Shown here: in pieces, positions 11,380 through 22,791 of the stretch | How positions within the stretch are numbered: the first letter of the stretch is position 1 | Layout: each line of letters begins with the position of its first letter | Source of the DNA: Tetraselmis striata | Lineage: Eukaryota > Chlorophyta > Chlorodendrophyceae > Chlorodendrales > Chlorodendraceae | NCBI GenBank assembly: GCA_006384855.1 | Contig: VCJN01000109.1 | Location: forward strand, 98,398 to 162,397 | DNA: 64,000 nt | Reading direction: 5' to 3' | Program-made: the position numbers and the translations under genes | Notes under the pieces: generated by a model | The model's input: the letters and a program-made list of their open reading frames with translations, nothing else | Told to the model about the DNA's origin: nothing | Database searches by the model: none

Positions 11380-11750
11380 GCACAACCTTGCGCCTCTCTC
11401 ATCTCGCCTCGCGATGACTTCAAGACCCAAGATGTGCCGACCCCGGCGAAGCCGGGGCATCGAACCGCCGAACCACGCGAGCGAGCGCCCCCGCATGCTA
11501 TCATTCAACAAGATCGCTTGTTTTCGCGATATTTTTCGTCGGAATCCCCCCCTCCCCCCCCCCCCCCCCCCCCCCCCCCCGCCCTCCACCCAATCGATCG
11601 GCACCGAGCCGCCGCGCCCCTACACCTCTACACCTTCGCCTCGCGACTCCAAGCCCCAAGATTATGTGCCAACCCCGGGGAGGCCGCCGGTGTATCCGAC
11701 TGCCAAAGCAGGTGCGCGCCTTCACGTGCTATCAGCAATAAGATCGCATG
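11380..11750 (+). repeat. Diverged tandem duplication (~200-bp period)
   Basis: The segment 11385-11520 and the segment 11620-11755 share an ordered series of blocks: CTCGCCTCGCGA, AAGACCCAAGAT/AAGCCCCAAGATT, a GTGCCGACCCCGG-like block, GCGC...CGC.TGCTATCA, and AACAAGATCGC/AATAAGATCGC. They are separated by a run of about 30 C at 11548-11580. Identity is moderate. No gene model fits, and the long plus-strand frames here run through the C tract. Confidence 0.5.
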
Positions 11751-12067
11751 CTCTTCCGGGATGATTTATATAGTATTCGTTGGCACGGCAGACGACCGCA
11801 AGCGCCCCAGCTACGATCCGCTGCGCGCCGTCAACGCCGTGCCAGTGAGCAAGATACCCGGACGGAGCTAGTCTCGGCTCCGCCAAAGCCAGTGACTCGC
11901 AGCGCTGTCGGGGCGCGATCTCGGCCCTGGCGGCGCCTACCTGCCTAAGTATCCCGCTTTTTCGCGAACCCGGCGCAAGCACCGACGCCGGCACATGCGC
12001 CGCCTCCAACGCGCGACGCCGGCCTGGCGTGCGGGATGCCCGCTCCCATCAGCCGGTGCATTCCCAC

Positions 12068-12340
12068 ATGATGGCGCGCCATCCCTACCCGGTACCAGAG
12101 ATGACCGAGACCATGACCGTGACCGAGCCGGTCGTCCCCGCTCCGCGGGAGACCGCCGGCCCGGTCGCGAGCCCGACGAGTGGCCAAGCCAAACCGCCGC
12201 GGCCGCCTACGGACCGACCACAGCTGCCCCCGACCCGCTATCGCCCCGGCTTCGCCCCCCCCCCCCCCCCCCCCCCGGACCCTCCCCCCTCCACCCCCGC
12301 CGCGCCGACATCTCCGGGTGCGGCTACCCCACTCAGATAA
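12068..12340 (+). CDS. Weak candidate: Pro-rich ORF
   Basis: From ATG at 12068 the frame has host-like G/C-ending codons for about 65 residues (MMARHPYPVPEMTETMTVTE, then Pro-, Ala- and Thr-rich sequence). It then enters a C tract read as polyproline and stops at 12340. There is no domain or homologue I recognise. It could be an exon of an unmodelled gene or a remnant of mobile DNA. Confidence 0.2.
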   Translation: MMARHPYPVPEMTETMTVTEPVVPAPRETAGPVASPTSGQAKPPRPPTDRPQLPPTRYRPGFAPPPPPPPDPPPSTPAAPTSPGAATPLR

Positions 12341-15300
12341 CCACCGCACCCGGCTACGGTCCCCGCATCGTCGGGCGAGACGCCGCGACGATCTTCCCGC
12401 GACCCGCAGGAAGACACCGAACGCCGAGAAGCCCGGCCCACCAGTGTCAAGGCTAGCACGCTAGCATAGCCAAGACTGCAGCGTCCCTAATTGCATCCCC
12501 CGCCCAACACCCTCCGCACGTCGGGCGGGACGCCTCGGATGCCTCAGTCCAAGTGAGGAGGCTCTGCTGGTGGGGAAGGGGTAGGAGGGGAGGGGGCGTC
12601 CATGGGGGCGCCCTAGCTGCACCCGCCGGGATAGTGGGCGGCAACTATCGATAGGACGGAAACTAGCTTGGTTTGGATTGATCAATTAAATATTAATTAA
12701 TTAATTATTGGTCTAGCTTGGTTTGTATTATGGGCCCTAAAAAGCAAGAGGAATGCCCGGCTAGAGTGGACAAATTGAAATTGAAATTGAAATTGATTAC
12801 AACTGCTAGTATGCTGCATCCACTGGCTTATACTGAGTTGTTCTTAGGAGTTGCTATCTCTGACCATGGTAGGGAACACTAGGTGTAATTACAACTCAAG
12901 ATAACGGCCTTCCTCCGGTGTGCCCAAGCCCTTCCTCCTTCCTGCGGGCTGAAGCTAGGACAGCAGCGCCCCCCTGCTGTCCCTACCTAAGTCAGGCCTA
13001 TCCCATTCAGAGCTCAGCAGGCAAGCTTAGGCAGCCGAAGCGTCCCGCCTGCAGCTACCAAGGTGAGATGGGGTAAGGGGGCTGACCGGAATAGCTATGT
13101 GGTGCTCAGTATTTATCCACATCTGAGCCGGCTAGTATGATTGGCGGGGGCTGCAATGCCCTCCGAAATGTCATTGGCATGTGGTGTCTGTGATGGTTGT
13201 GGGAATCCGCTGTGTATGTTCTGTGAATGAGAGTGGACAAGGGTACGGGTAGGGACGGGAAGGGGGGTTTACAAAAAAATAAGGGAAAATACAAACAAGA
13301 CGGGATATGAAGGATAGCAAAGGGACATGGCCTTCATAGGGTTGCACACTACGGACTATAGAATTAGTGGATGATCTTATGCGGGTTCGTGCCACCGGGC
13401 CGTAAGACAGCTTGCCCGATTAGCATCAAAGACTAATTGGGAATAAAGTTGCAAGAAATTTCAAATTTCAAATTACGATGTGCAGCTTGTCGACCCTGGT
13501 CTTCACGTTCGTTTGTCCCTAGCATGTGCGTCGTATGCTACGCTCATTGGCTACGCGCTTACGTGGCGGTCTGTGACCCTCGACTGCGACACCATCTGCG
13601 TCATGAAGCCCGGGCATGCTTCAGTTTGGTTGTACTCCGTACCGCTGCCGTTAATGTTCGCAACACGCACGGCGACGCTATGGTGTTGGCTGTGTCCTAT
13701 ATGCATCGCCCCAGACATCCGCCCTCATATGTGCATCCCGCCCCCGCGCCCCCCCCACCCCCCCCCCCCCCCCCCCGAGCCCCATTTGCACATGCTCGCC
13801 CGGCCGTGCGTTACGGGGCAAGATTACCTACTACCCATCGTGATGCGCCGCCGGCCATTTCCTGCGACGGATGTGATGCGTCGCGGGCGTTTCCGGTAAT
13901 CGTACGGGTAGTCTCGATATTACGCCGCGCTGCGCGGCTGCAAAGCGCGCCGCACCGCCGCTCGATATTGGCGCCACCCTCCGTTCAACTTGCTTGAACA
14001 TCGACAAGACCTACAAGACACGGCGCACTCGCCCGTTGTTTAAAACCGGCGATATAGCATGCGTGCGGTGTCTCATGTACCCGTGCAAAGACCACCGTTC
14101 TCCATCCAGAAACCCCCGAATCGGCCACAAGCGCAGTGCACATGACGCGAACAAGAATCTCAAGACCACCACTACCCATGGCCCTTTAGGGGCTATAGAG
14201 GTGGGATATGGGTGGTGTCGGGTGTGATTTGGTGAAGCATGGCCCAAGAATTGTGCGATTTGGCCCGTGTCCAACCTCATCCGCCCGTAAACCGCATTTC
14301 CGCTATTTTCCGAGATTATGACGGCTGCCCATCGCCCGATCGCCTCCCAACGCATGTACAGGCCACCCCACCTATCGTTATCGGTCTGTATTGCGAGAAT
14401 ATGGGTATATACGCCACCTATGGGTGTGGTGCGGTGGGTGGCGCGTCGACCGCGCATTTGCGGGTGGTGGATGACTGTGGTCTGACTTAGCCCGTTCTTC
14501 ATTTTCGGCTCGGAAATTAGAGGCACGATGGAGCACCCAGCACATACAACCTCAAAGGTAGATTTTGGCTAGCCCGCGCCCACATGAGCAAAGCCGCAAC
14601 TATTAGAGGGTTAGAGTGGCTAGTCATCATAAGGGGGCTTCGGGTGGAAGTCGGTGATCGAGGGGGTCTCGAAATGGTGGAAAATCCGGGTCGGTGTGGC
14701 CCACCGGGCCGGCATCGACCGAGATTGACCGCAACTCGACCGCCAACGCGCGTCAGCCCTCCGAATGCGTATGTCCTAGTGGTCTTAGGCTTTGTTGGCA
14801 TATAGTTACTTCAACCTTTTCCGTAGGAGGAGGCGGTGTTTCTGAAATCGCAAGTTGTTAGATCGGGCGTGTTAAATCTGCGGGGAAACGAGGGGCGCCG
14901 TCCATGTAGCCCCCGGCATGCAGCACAAGGTTTGTATAGCATACTTATGAGGTATGCTACATACCTAGCCTATATGCTCAAGGGCAGGTAGTGGTAGGTG
15001 CGCTTTCGGCTCGGGCACGAGACCGTGAGCAAGGGCCCCCTCCGGCCGGGTGCCGAACGGGCACTGCTCGTCCGTAGCAGGTAACGCGTGCAATACGCCG
15101 TTTTCAAGCACTAGCTAGTCCGCAGCAAAGAACATGATGATTACATCGGCAAATAACGCGGTACATACCATGCACTAATTTAATTTACTGAGAAACGTAC
15201 CGTGACGTTTATATTTCGCTATTTTTCCAGGATAAATGGCAGTGGGCTTCCCGCCCTTGGAGAAGGAAATTTACCGCCGTCCATCCAAGCTTCGAAGGAT

Positions 15301-15455
15301 ATAGCCAACTAAGGATTACACTGCAACCATGCAACTATTTCGACGGCGGCCTCCTTAGTCGCTACTTGCAGTCTTGCTGTGTGGATTTCTTCAATGTTGC
15401 GTCTAGCACATGCAATCGATTCTTGCTGTGATTTCTACTACACTAGTAGTACGCA
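12341..15455. other. Gene-poor region
   Basis: No coding region could be supported. It contains an AT-rich patch of TTAATTAA repeats at 12680-12710, repeated GAAATT at 12775-12795 and a C tract at 13750-13778. Longer frames at 13437-13997 (plus) and 14011-14526 (minus) lack codon bias and recognisable domains. Confidence 0.4.
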
Positions 15456-15577
15456 TCATTCATCCATCCCGCCTCTTGCGGGATGCGAGCCGCTTTTAGG
15501 CGGCTTGCTTTGTTGATTTTTAGTACTACTTTTAGCAGTAGGTGGATTTGTTACTGCCCTTCTTGTAATTCACACCA
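15456..15577 (+). repeat. Dispersed element R1, copy 2 (inverted relative to copy 1)
   Basis: The reverse complement of 10376-10500 with few differences, including both hairpins (GAGCCGCTTTTAGGCGGCT and ATCCCGCCTCTTGCGGGAT). It ends ...CTTGTAATTCACAC. The match stops sharply at about 15456, where unrelated sequence begins, consistent with a truncated copy. With copy 1 it brackets 5.2 kb as inverted termini. Confidence 0.65.
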
Positions 15578-15865
15578 GTAGTCGGAGTACCTGTAGCAGT
15601 ACTACCCCGGGGCGGTGGTCCCTTTGGTTCCTGGCAGCTTGGCGACTTCGTGGTTCCCTTGGCTCCTCCTTGGCTCTTGGCTCCCAAACCTCCTGCTCGA
15701 CCTTGGTTTCAGGCTTATGTCTCTCTTTTGCTGGCAACCTTTCATAGTTGCTGTTAGTTCTGTTTTTAGTGCGCATTTGTAGTTAAAGCCCTGATGTAAT
15801 AGTATTCAGAAAATCACCTGTAGCAGCAGGAGTGTGCCTGTACGGGCGGTTCCCCAGAATTAGAA

Positions 15866-16620
15866 AATCAACACAGCAAGCCGCTTAACAACGGCCCGCA
15901 TCCCGCATAAGGCGGGATGGATGAGTGATGTGCACACGGTTCAGAGTCCGGGCCACGCGTGCACGTGTGTGTGTGGGTGATCCTCGGACGTGTTGTGCAG
16001 CTTCAACAACGGGATGGCAGACGAATCTGCGCCGTCTGATGAGGCAGCGAGCGCGCTCTCGAGCGGCCACCAAGCTCAGGACCCCGAGGAAATCTCTTGC
16101 GAGCAAGGCCTCCTGGTGAGCCCGGGTGATGCACCGAGTGCCCCGCGATGAAAGGGCACCCCGATCCGCAGCCAAGCATGCGATACCACGCACTGTGCGG
16201 TGCACCCCCTTGCTCACCTCACCCACTGTGCCGAAGACCATGCCCGTGTACTCCGACATATCCATGATGTCTCGAAGAGGACCCTTCTGTCCGGGCTCCG
16301 TGTTGTGCCACGCCGCATCCCGCACAGCCAACCCCCGTTGTATATCGCCCAACAGGGAGCGCTCAAACCGATCCACAGCCGTGGCCCGGGGCATTGCAGT
16401 GTACTTGACCCTGTACCGCATAGTCTTGAACTCTAGCAACGTGGACTTCAAGCTCCGGGGATCATAACTCCCGGTCACGACGTTGAACGCCGGAAGGAAG
16501 AGCTCTGCGTCCGGCACTAGGTCATTGAGTTCATCCATGGGTACGGTGTTGCCGAGAGGCACTGCCTGCTGGAACAAGTCATCTACCTCCCGCCGTACCG
16601 CGATACCTATAGGTCGTGAA
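15866..16620 (-). mobile_element. R1 copy 3 with an ORF of an unidentified mobile element
   Basis: The right end of the R1 core (hairpins at about 15880-15920) continues upward into a minus-strand frame of over 230 codons ending at 15885, and the frame stays open above 16577 without a clear start. The protein includes RSLKSTLLEFKTMRYRVKY and FGTVGEVSKGVHRTVRGIA. This type of segment (GE-S-x-VH, then an Arg/Ala-rich tail) I associate with ORFs of algal and protist retroelements, though I cannot name the family. The last 190 bp match copy 1, which keeps only this 3' portion. Confidence 0.45.
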
Positions 16621-16639
16621 CACAGTGATCGCGGAAGGC

Positions 16640-17100
16640 ATATGCGATAGCGTAGTGTACGGGCAGTAGTATCGTCCGCGGTGGGGGTATCACCGTCATA
16701 ATTTTGGGTTGTTAGTTCCGAAGTTCAGGGATTTCATTAGTAGTCAGCTAGTTGCGTCAACACCTGAGGACTAAACTGCCTTTATTTTGGGCGGGGTCCC
16801 CCCCTCCCTTCACGGCGCCCTGGATTTTACTGGGAATGGGAAATTTTTCCAGCTATGGCGTCGGGCCCTCCCTCACATTGTCTTTTTTGTTGCACATGTA
16901 TCGCACTCCCGAAATGCTTTGCTCCGCGGGTTGGGGCTTGCCCCAACTCGCATTACTCGAATGAGCCGACGCCCAAACGGGTAGGGCGGACCTTTCGTGG
17001 TCAGTGCCGGGTATTTTTGATGGCAGTGTTTTAGACGGTGATCCAACAGTGTTGGAATTTCCGTCACTGGCGTCGAATTAGTAAAGTAAAGTAAAGTTCG
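16640..17100. other. Spacer without recognised genes
   Basis: Nothing supported. A short GTAAA tandem (GTAAAGTAAAGTAAAGT) lies at 17082-17098 just before the tRNA-like segment. Confidence 0.4.
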
Positions 17101-17267
17101 CCCCGGGACATCGGCCGAAGCCGCCCCAGCACTTGACCTCGTGCGCCAACTGCAGTCGTAGGTCTGGCATAGCCCATAGACCATTGCCTCATTCGAACCC
17201 CGAAGGGCTAATGCATCAACCGAGTAAACCCGGGACACGCCGGGCCGATATTGCCGAAATACATCGG

Positions 17268-17335
17268 CCAGGAATCGAACCCGGTACCTCTCGCACACGA
17301 GACGACCGCTCTACCGAGCGGACAAGGGATGTACC
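17268..17335 (-). repeat. tRNA-derived (SINE-like) segment
   Basis: Read on the minus strand the order is tRNA-like: a D-arm (GCTCGGTAGAGC) at about 17308-17320, an anticodon-arm-like TCTCGTGTGCGAGA hairpin whose loop is too short for a functional tRNA, and a T-arm with the B-box GGTTCGATTCC at 17271-17281. A second GGGTTCGAA-type motif lies near 17193. The degraded anticodon loop argues against a working tRNA and for a tRNA-derived SINE head or tRNA pseudogene. Confidence 0.5.
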
Positions 17336-17687
17336 TTGTAAAGGGTTTGCCGGTATTACGGGTACATGTAATCCGGACAGACGGCCTAGGCGAGCTGGGA
17401 CCAGCCCGCCTATCCGCGTGTTGGCCCATTTTTCAGGTCCTCATTCAATTTGCGACGTACCCCGGTACTGAATCACTGCGTCTTTGTTACGAGATGAGAC
17501 AGTACCGGTACGAGTATATATGCAGTGACGACTAAGCTCTCACGGCCCGGCCGGTCTCGAGCCGCCGACTTACGTACTCGTCGAATTAGTCTTGCAGAAT
17601 GCTTCGGCAATTTGCTAGATGACTATAACGGAGCGTCGCCTACCCAGGGCTTTCCGTACCTGGATTGCTGCCTAAACGGCCGTCGCA

Positions 17688-18016
17688 GAGACGCTGCAAG
17701 GGTTTCACTGGTGCCAGTCCTGTCCCGGAGGCGGGAAAAAAAAAGTGTCGTCCCAGGAGGACTGATCGTACCCCCCGCGGGCGGGTACGGGTACCAGTAC
17801 CCGTATTCATTCATCCCCATCAGCAGCAGCATCAACTGCAAGCGAGCAGCAGCGTGGCGGGGCGGCAGCACGGCACGCACGGCACGGCGATTGACAAATT
17901 CGCGGCCCGCGTTGTCGACGATGCCTGCTGACTGCTGCCTGACTGCCTGCTGCTGCGAGGTTTTTTCCTTCCCCAGTACTTTTCGTGCATTCTCTGGACG
18001 CTCTCCCTGTAACCAA
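17688..18016 (+). repeat. Dispersed repeat R2, copy 3 (block order reversed)
   Basis: Block B lies at 17688-17735 and block A (GCATTCTCTGGACGCTCTCC and the following CTGTAACCAAA) at about 17985-18016. In the other two copies A precedes B. Between them are CAGCAGCAG-type and GGCACGCACGGCACGGC short repeats, and no gene. Confidence 0.5.
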
Positions 18017-18522
18017 ACACAGACTATGCCTGCTGAACGAAGTAACGACATGCGCCGCGGCGGGCCAGAACAGCATCATGGCGTAGACCATCACTGCGGT
18101 CCGCTCGGGCATCGCCACCAGACACATCGCACTCGGCACTCGCCCCGTCCTACGTCACACAACTGCCACTAGCAGTGTGCTCGCCAGCTAGACCCCCCCC
18201 TCCCCCTCTCTCCCCCCCAAAACGTCCAGGGCCAGTGGCTGGCTGACCCTGCTATTATCCCCCCCCCCCCCCCCCCCCCCTTTCCGCGGCTTCCTCACCG
18301 CACAGCACGCCCCGGCGTTGATCGGCAGCCCCACTAGTGACCACACCCGGCACTATTCTCGTCCCGCTCCACCTCCCACGCGGATCCGCACCGCGCGGAT
18401 CCAGCCCACTTCGCAAGGCACTCGCCGCCGCCTGCTCCGCTTACGGGGTCGGCCCCTGCCGACTGCCGCGGACGCGCTCCGCCCTCCGCCGCCCCCACCG
18501 CGCTCTCGCCGCCTCGGCCGCG

Positions 18523-19428
18523 ATGTGGATCGACGACGGCACCGGCGGCACCGCCGGGGAGGGCGACACCGTGACCTGCGTCGGTGAAGCGAAGGGCAGC
18601 TCCAAATTCAACGCGATGTGGAAGGAGGAGGGCGGCGGCGCCACCGCGGGCGAGCACTTCTGGCAGCTCAAGGTCCTGGCGGGGGACGGCCTGTGGGTGG
18701 GCCTGTCGAGCGAGGCGAAGTTTGGGTCGGGCTGGCGCTGCAAGGGCGCCATGTACGGCGGCCCGGGCAACACATCCGACGGCGGCGGCCTCATCACAGG
18801 CGCGTTTGGCGAGCCCGTTAAGGCGGGCGACGAGCTGGGGTTGCTGCTCAGCATCGATCCGTCCGGCGCCACCGCCGTGAGCTTCTTTCATAACGGGCGC
18901 CCCCTTGGCGAGGCGTTTCGCTTCGAGCAGGCGTCCGCTGTGCCGCTGTTCCCGGTGGTGGGCTTTGGCCGCGCCAGCGAGCGCGCCTCCATCACGCGGG
19001 CCGACCCGCCTGCCGCACGCGAACGCGCCACCGCGGAGTACACCGGCCGCGAGGGCCACTTCGAGCTGCAGTCGTGCACGCTGGGCGGGAGGACTGTGCA
19101 GCCTGCGGGCGCCACAATGGAGGTGAAGCCCGCGCCCCCGGGCTACCAGCTGCTCATCAACGCCGGCAACCTGCTGCGCGGGCGCGCGGCTCCCGCGAGC
19201 AGCGGCGGCGGCTGGCAGGGCGGGCCCATGATGTCCACGATGATGATGACGCCGCCGGAGAGCATGGAGGTGGCGGGTGCGCTGACGACCATCGTGGAGC
19301 AGCTATCCGACTTTCGGGAGACTGACACGCTGGGGGTGGCGCTGGTCTCGGCCGAAGGCGAGGCCGCGTTTCGGCGTGTGAGAGAGCCGATGCCTGCCGT
19401 CTGCACGCGGAACATCTTTGCCGAGTAG
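18523..19428 (+). CDS. SPRY-domain protein, single exon
   Basis: This is an intronless 301-residue frame from the first ATG to TAG with strong G/C-ending codons. The SPRY/B30.2-like fold occupies about residues 15-160. Visible landmarks are GEHFWQLKVL, GLWVGLSSEAKFGSGW, a long loop with GG-rich residues, GDELGLLLSIDPSGAT, VSFFHNGRPLGEAF and PLFPVVGFG. SPRY domains bind protein partners, so a scaffold role is likely but the partner is unknown. The C-terminal ~130 residues include a Met-rich patch (MMSTMMMT) and a helix around GALTTIVEQL. The frame is open upstream without an ATG. A run of about 28 C at 18252-18280 lies in the presumed promoter region. The domain call is secure; the physiological role is not known. 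Confidence 0.85.
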   Translation: MWIDDGTGGTAGEGDTVTCVGEAKGSSKFNAMWKEEGGGATAGEHFWQLKVLAGDGLWVGLSSEAKFGSGWRCKGAMYGGPGNTSDGGGLITGAFGEPVKAGDELGLLLSIDPSGATAVSFFHNGRPLGEAFRFEQASAVPLFPVVGFGRASERASITRADPPAARERATAEYTGREGHFELQSCTLGGRTVQPAGATMEVKPAPPGYQLLINAGNLLRGRAAPASSGGGWQGGPMMSTMMMTPPESMEVAGALTTIVEQLSDFRETDTLGVALVSAEGEAAFRRVREPMPAVCTRNIFAE

Positions 19429-22400
19429 CGAGTGGGTGGCGACACGTCTCCCGAGCACGCCTCGGCAAATCCATCTACAACCAAGGGCGCCGCGCCACCG
19501 GCACCGTCAAATCCACGGCGGGGTGGAGTCGGGGGTCGAAACGTCTCGAGGCATCGGCTGGCAAGCGGGCACTCTGACCAGGGTACACATCACGGCGGCA
19601 TGTGCAGCTGTAGCGCGGCTCTCACAGTGCGGAGGGCAGCAAGTGTGCGCGTTGGCGGGTGCTGTCATCACTCCGTTCCTTGCATATTCTCAAGTGCTGG
19701 GAGCTCTTGGCAGTTCTCAGCAGTGCAGTGCGCTATCCGAGTTCTGCAACAGGTTCATGGGTCAATTGGTAGGGGGGGGGGGGGGGGGGCAGTGAGAGGA
19801 GGGCCTGCAGCAGGGTGGATGCCGCGTACACAAATGTGCAGATATCAGGGGCTAATGGGCTATCTCCAGGCCCTAAAGAAAGTGCCGCTTGTGATCTCCA
19901 GAACCGTGCTCCTTCCACTCAAAGATCCCAGCCTCCGCCACCGTGTGGATGCTGCATTCCTGGACAGAGATGCCCTTGCTCGCATTCCTGTTTCTATCTC
20001 GGGGTTTGTGGGGCGAAGGGAGAAGTCGGGCCCTCCCCGTGTCAGGGGGAATTTGACATGACGCGCGGGTGCTGTGGTAGTGGAGGGACCTGGTGGCACG
20101 GGCTCGGTGGTATGTCACCTTAACCAGTGAGAACAACGTAGGCCTGATAAGCAGCATCGCATCTCGTGTACCTGAGGACATATCGAGACAAATACAAAAG
20201 CGGGTTCATGATGACTAGATACATCGTCAACGCCACCCTACCGTCTGCTTGTGGAAAGGGATCGTGAACTGACGACTGCCGACCTATTCCGTCATCTGCT
20301 TGATATTCGACTCGTAAGTGGCGAGGTAATGTACAAAGATCACCTCCCAACTGTTCAAGGATTTCCTGTAAGCGTCATCAGGCGTATGATTGAATCAATG
20401 GGGTATGGTCAGGTATTGCCATAGAGAATGTGGCGGGGTGATTTATTGTGGCCGCGTTGCTGGAAGCTGCTTCGCTGCACACAATCAAAACAAATGTACT
20501 TTCAAGTCGATGTCGTTGAGATAACGCCCAGCAATAATACGCCATACGGGGCGTTGCTTATGCACATCCTTTCGCGTTCCTCTCGACTTTGGCTGTAGCA
20601 ATCTACCTCGCTTACAAGGCGGCAGAATGCGCTTGCCCATTGCTGACAACGGTCATAAATACATGGTTTCGGAGCTGACGTGGCGATAGTAACACATTCA
20701 GAGGAGGGTGCAGGGGGGGGGGGGGGGGCTCACGGCAGCTCGTGATCACGACATCTCATGTTTACTGCGAATCGTTGCATGGCACAATTTTTTGCAGTTG
20801 TGCATAGCGGTGTGTATATAAATTGATGTGCCGTATTGCCGCTGCCTTGCATGTCCCACCACCATGTCCGCAATGGCGATAACAGCAGCGCAGGGCACAC
20901 ATGTATCGGCACATAGAATCAAGCAATCAAGACGAAGTATACATATGAGGACCGCGGAAGCAGCAAATATGGACTACTACAGAAGCTAGTACTACTATAG
21001 GTCGACGGTGCATGTGTTTGTGTGTCTATATGTGTGTATACATATATTTACCCTCTACGATGCCCTATTTTACTCTATATGCCCTATATACACATGTATA
21101 TATGTTATCAGTGAGGACACAGCCAGAGCCGCCATGATGACCGCCACCACGGCCACCATCTCACGTTGCTAGTACAGCAGCATCTTTCCAGGCATGCCAG
21201 ACCCTCCGCCGAACTAAGACAATGACGATGTTCCGGCGCGATGCCGCAAAACATAGTTTGTGTCATTGTTTTGGGGGGCGCAGATCCACTTTAACGGCGC
21301 GCGGGTCTCTGATATTCGCACATTGTTGGACCCACTTCCTTGGAGCATTATTAGATGTAACGGTCGCCAGACGCAGCGCCGCTGCCGGGAAGCACCCCCT
21401 TGCCTCCGCTTGGTCAAACCCGTCTGCCCAACATCGCCCTGTCACACAGTCGCCGTGTCGCGAGAATACTACGCGGCTCGTCGATCGGTCGATGCACGCG
21501 TGCCGTGACACATCGTGCCTTGCTGCTCACAACAGGCGGCTGGGCGTTGGAACGCCGGCGTGCGCGTGATGCCCGGCAGCGGTAGTGCATATCTGGCGAC
21601 CGCCCTGCGGTGCGTGTCACGGCACCATATGCGCGCCTGTGGCCGGCCTGCGGAGCGACGTCGACCTCTAACCGGTTAGAGCCGCGAACATACGGCACGA
21701 TGTCGGACGTTGAGATCTGTTGATTCCTGTTAATAGGCAGAGAAGAAATGTATATTGCTTTTGTAGATTGCAGAACAGGTGTGTAGACGGTCGGCGGCCG
21801 GTGCGGTACCCGTACGCGACGCCCGCCCGTCTGCTGATGCGGCGACGGGGGCAGCAATCAAAGCGCCGCCAAGGCGCGTGGCAGGTGACAACGCGGCGGA
21901 CAGACAATCCGCCGTACCGTACGCTGCTGCAGTCGCGCGCCAGGTTGCGTGCACTGCATGGCGGCGGCGGGGAGGTCCCCAGTTGCGGGTGAGGCGCGGA
22001 TGGGGACGGGCAGCAGTCGGATGCTGCTGATTGGCTCCCTCGATACCAACCGTCGACGTCGGCATCTCACGATTCCGCGCGGGCCGATCGCACCCTGTCT
22101 TCTAATTTTCCGAAAGTGGCAAGTCGGGAACACCCTCTGTTGCAATTTGTCATTGCACCCTGTTCGGCAAAAGCCGGGTTTGCCCCTGTTCTGTTCAACG
22201 AATTCAGATTTGCACCGCGGTCTGCAATTCTCCCTACTAATACGCATTACCGAGCTCGTCCAAGTTCGGCAATAAGATCCACAGAGCCCCATACCCTCAT
22301 AGCGCGCTGTGCCTGCCAAGCACAGCCCACCGTGTAAACCCGCCACATGGCACTGTCTGTGGTGCCTATGTTGTGTACCCACTCCACATAGGGAGTTAGC

Positions 22401-22791
22401 TGCTTCCCAACTGGGACGCCGTGATGCCCGCTAACCACCTGCAGCTCGATGTAAGGGCCGCCCCCCCTCTCCCTCTGTCTCTTTCTCTCTCTCTGTCTCT
22501 CTCTCTCTCTCATGCGGTGCAGTGCCATCCAGGAGCTGCAGCAGGGTGGATGCCGATGTCGCCGTGTACACACATATGCACGCACCCAAGGGCGCGATCT
22601 CCAAGACCACGTGGGCGCGTCATCTGCTATGAGTAGCGCAGCCACCCAGCTGGCCGCCGCCGGGCTGAGCGGCGCCAACAGAGGCCCGGCCACCACCACT
22701 ACCACCGACCCGTATGTACATTGATTACCCCGTGCTCGCCCGGCGGAGTCCGCCGGGGGCTCAGTTGGCGCTGGGTGGCCGCCGCGGCCGC
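19429..22791. other. Long stretch without a supported gene
   Basis: Two short segments, 19795-19880 and 22540-22640, share GCAGCAGGGTGGATGCCG and neighbouring bases and on the minus strand encode similar peptides (YAASTLLQALL and TSASTLLQLLDGTAPHE). They may be exons or remnants of duplicated sequence. A further minus-strand frame at 19873-20070 (FPLTRGGPDFSLRPTNPEI) also looks coding. None could be assembled into a gene. Microsatellites (TCTC at 22470-22510) and G tracts at 19772 and 20711 are present. Confidence 0.35.

Noticed and set aside
13985-14526. Minus-strand ORF of 171 codons
   Set aside because: No host codon bias, no domain, and composition like the surrounding spacer.
10376-15577. 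A single 5.2-kb DNA transposon bounded by R1 as terminal inverted repeats
   Set aside because: Other R1 copies occur singly and with different truncations, no target-site duplication is visible at the outer ends, and no transposase lies between; kept only as an alternative.
17268-17335. Functional tRNA gene
   Set aside because: The anticodon arm forms a stem with a four-base loop and no acceptor stem could be paired.
18334-19059. Minus-strand ORF of 241 codons
   Set aside because: Antisense shadow of the SPRY-domain gene.
20863-20995. Possible micro-gene: TATATAAA-like box at about 20813 and a 40-codon ORF starting at ACCACCATGTCC
   Set aside because: Attractive spacing and start context, but the ORF is too short and lacks codon bias or any recognisable peptide.
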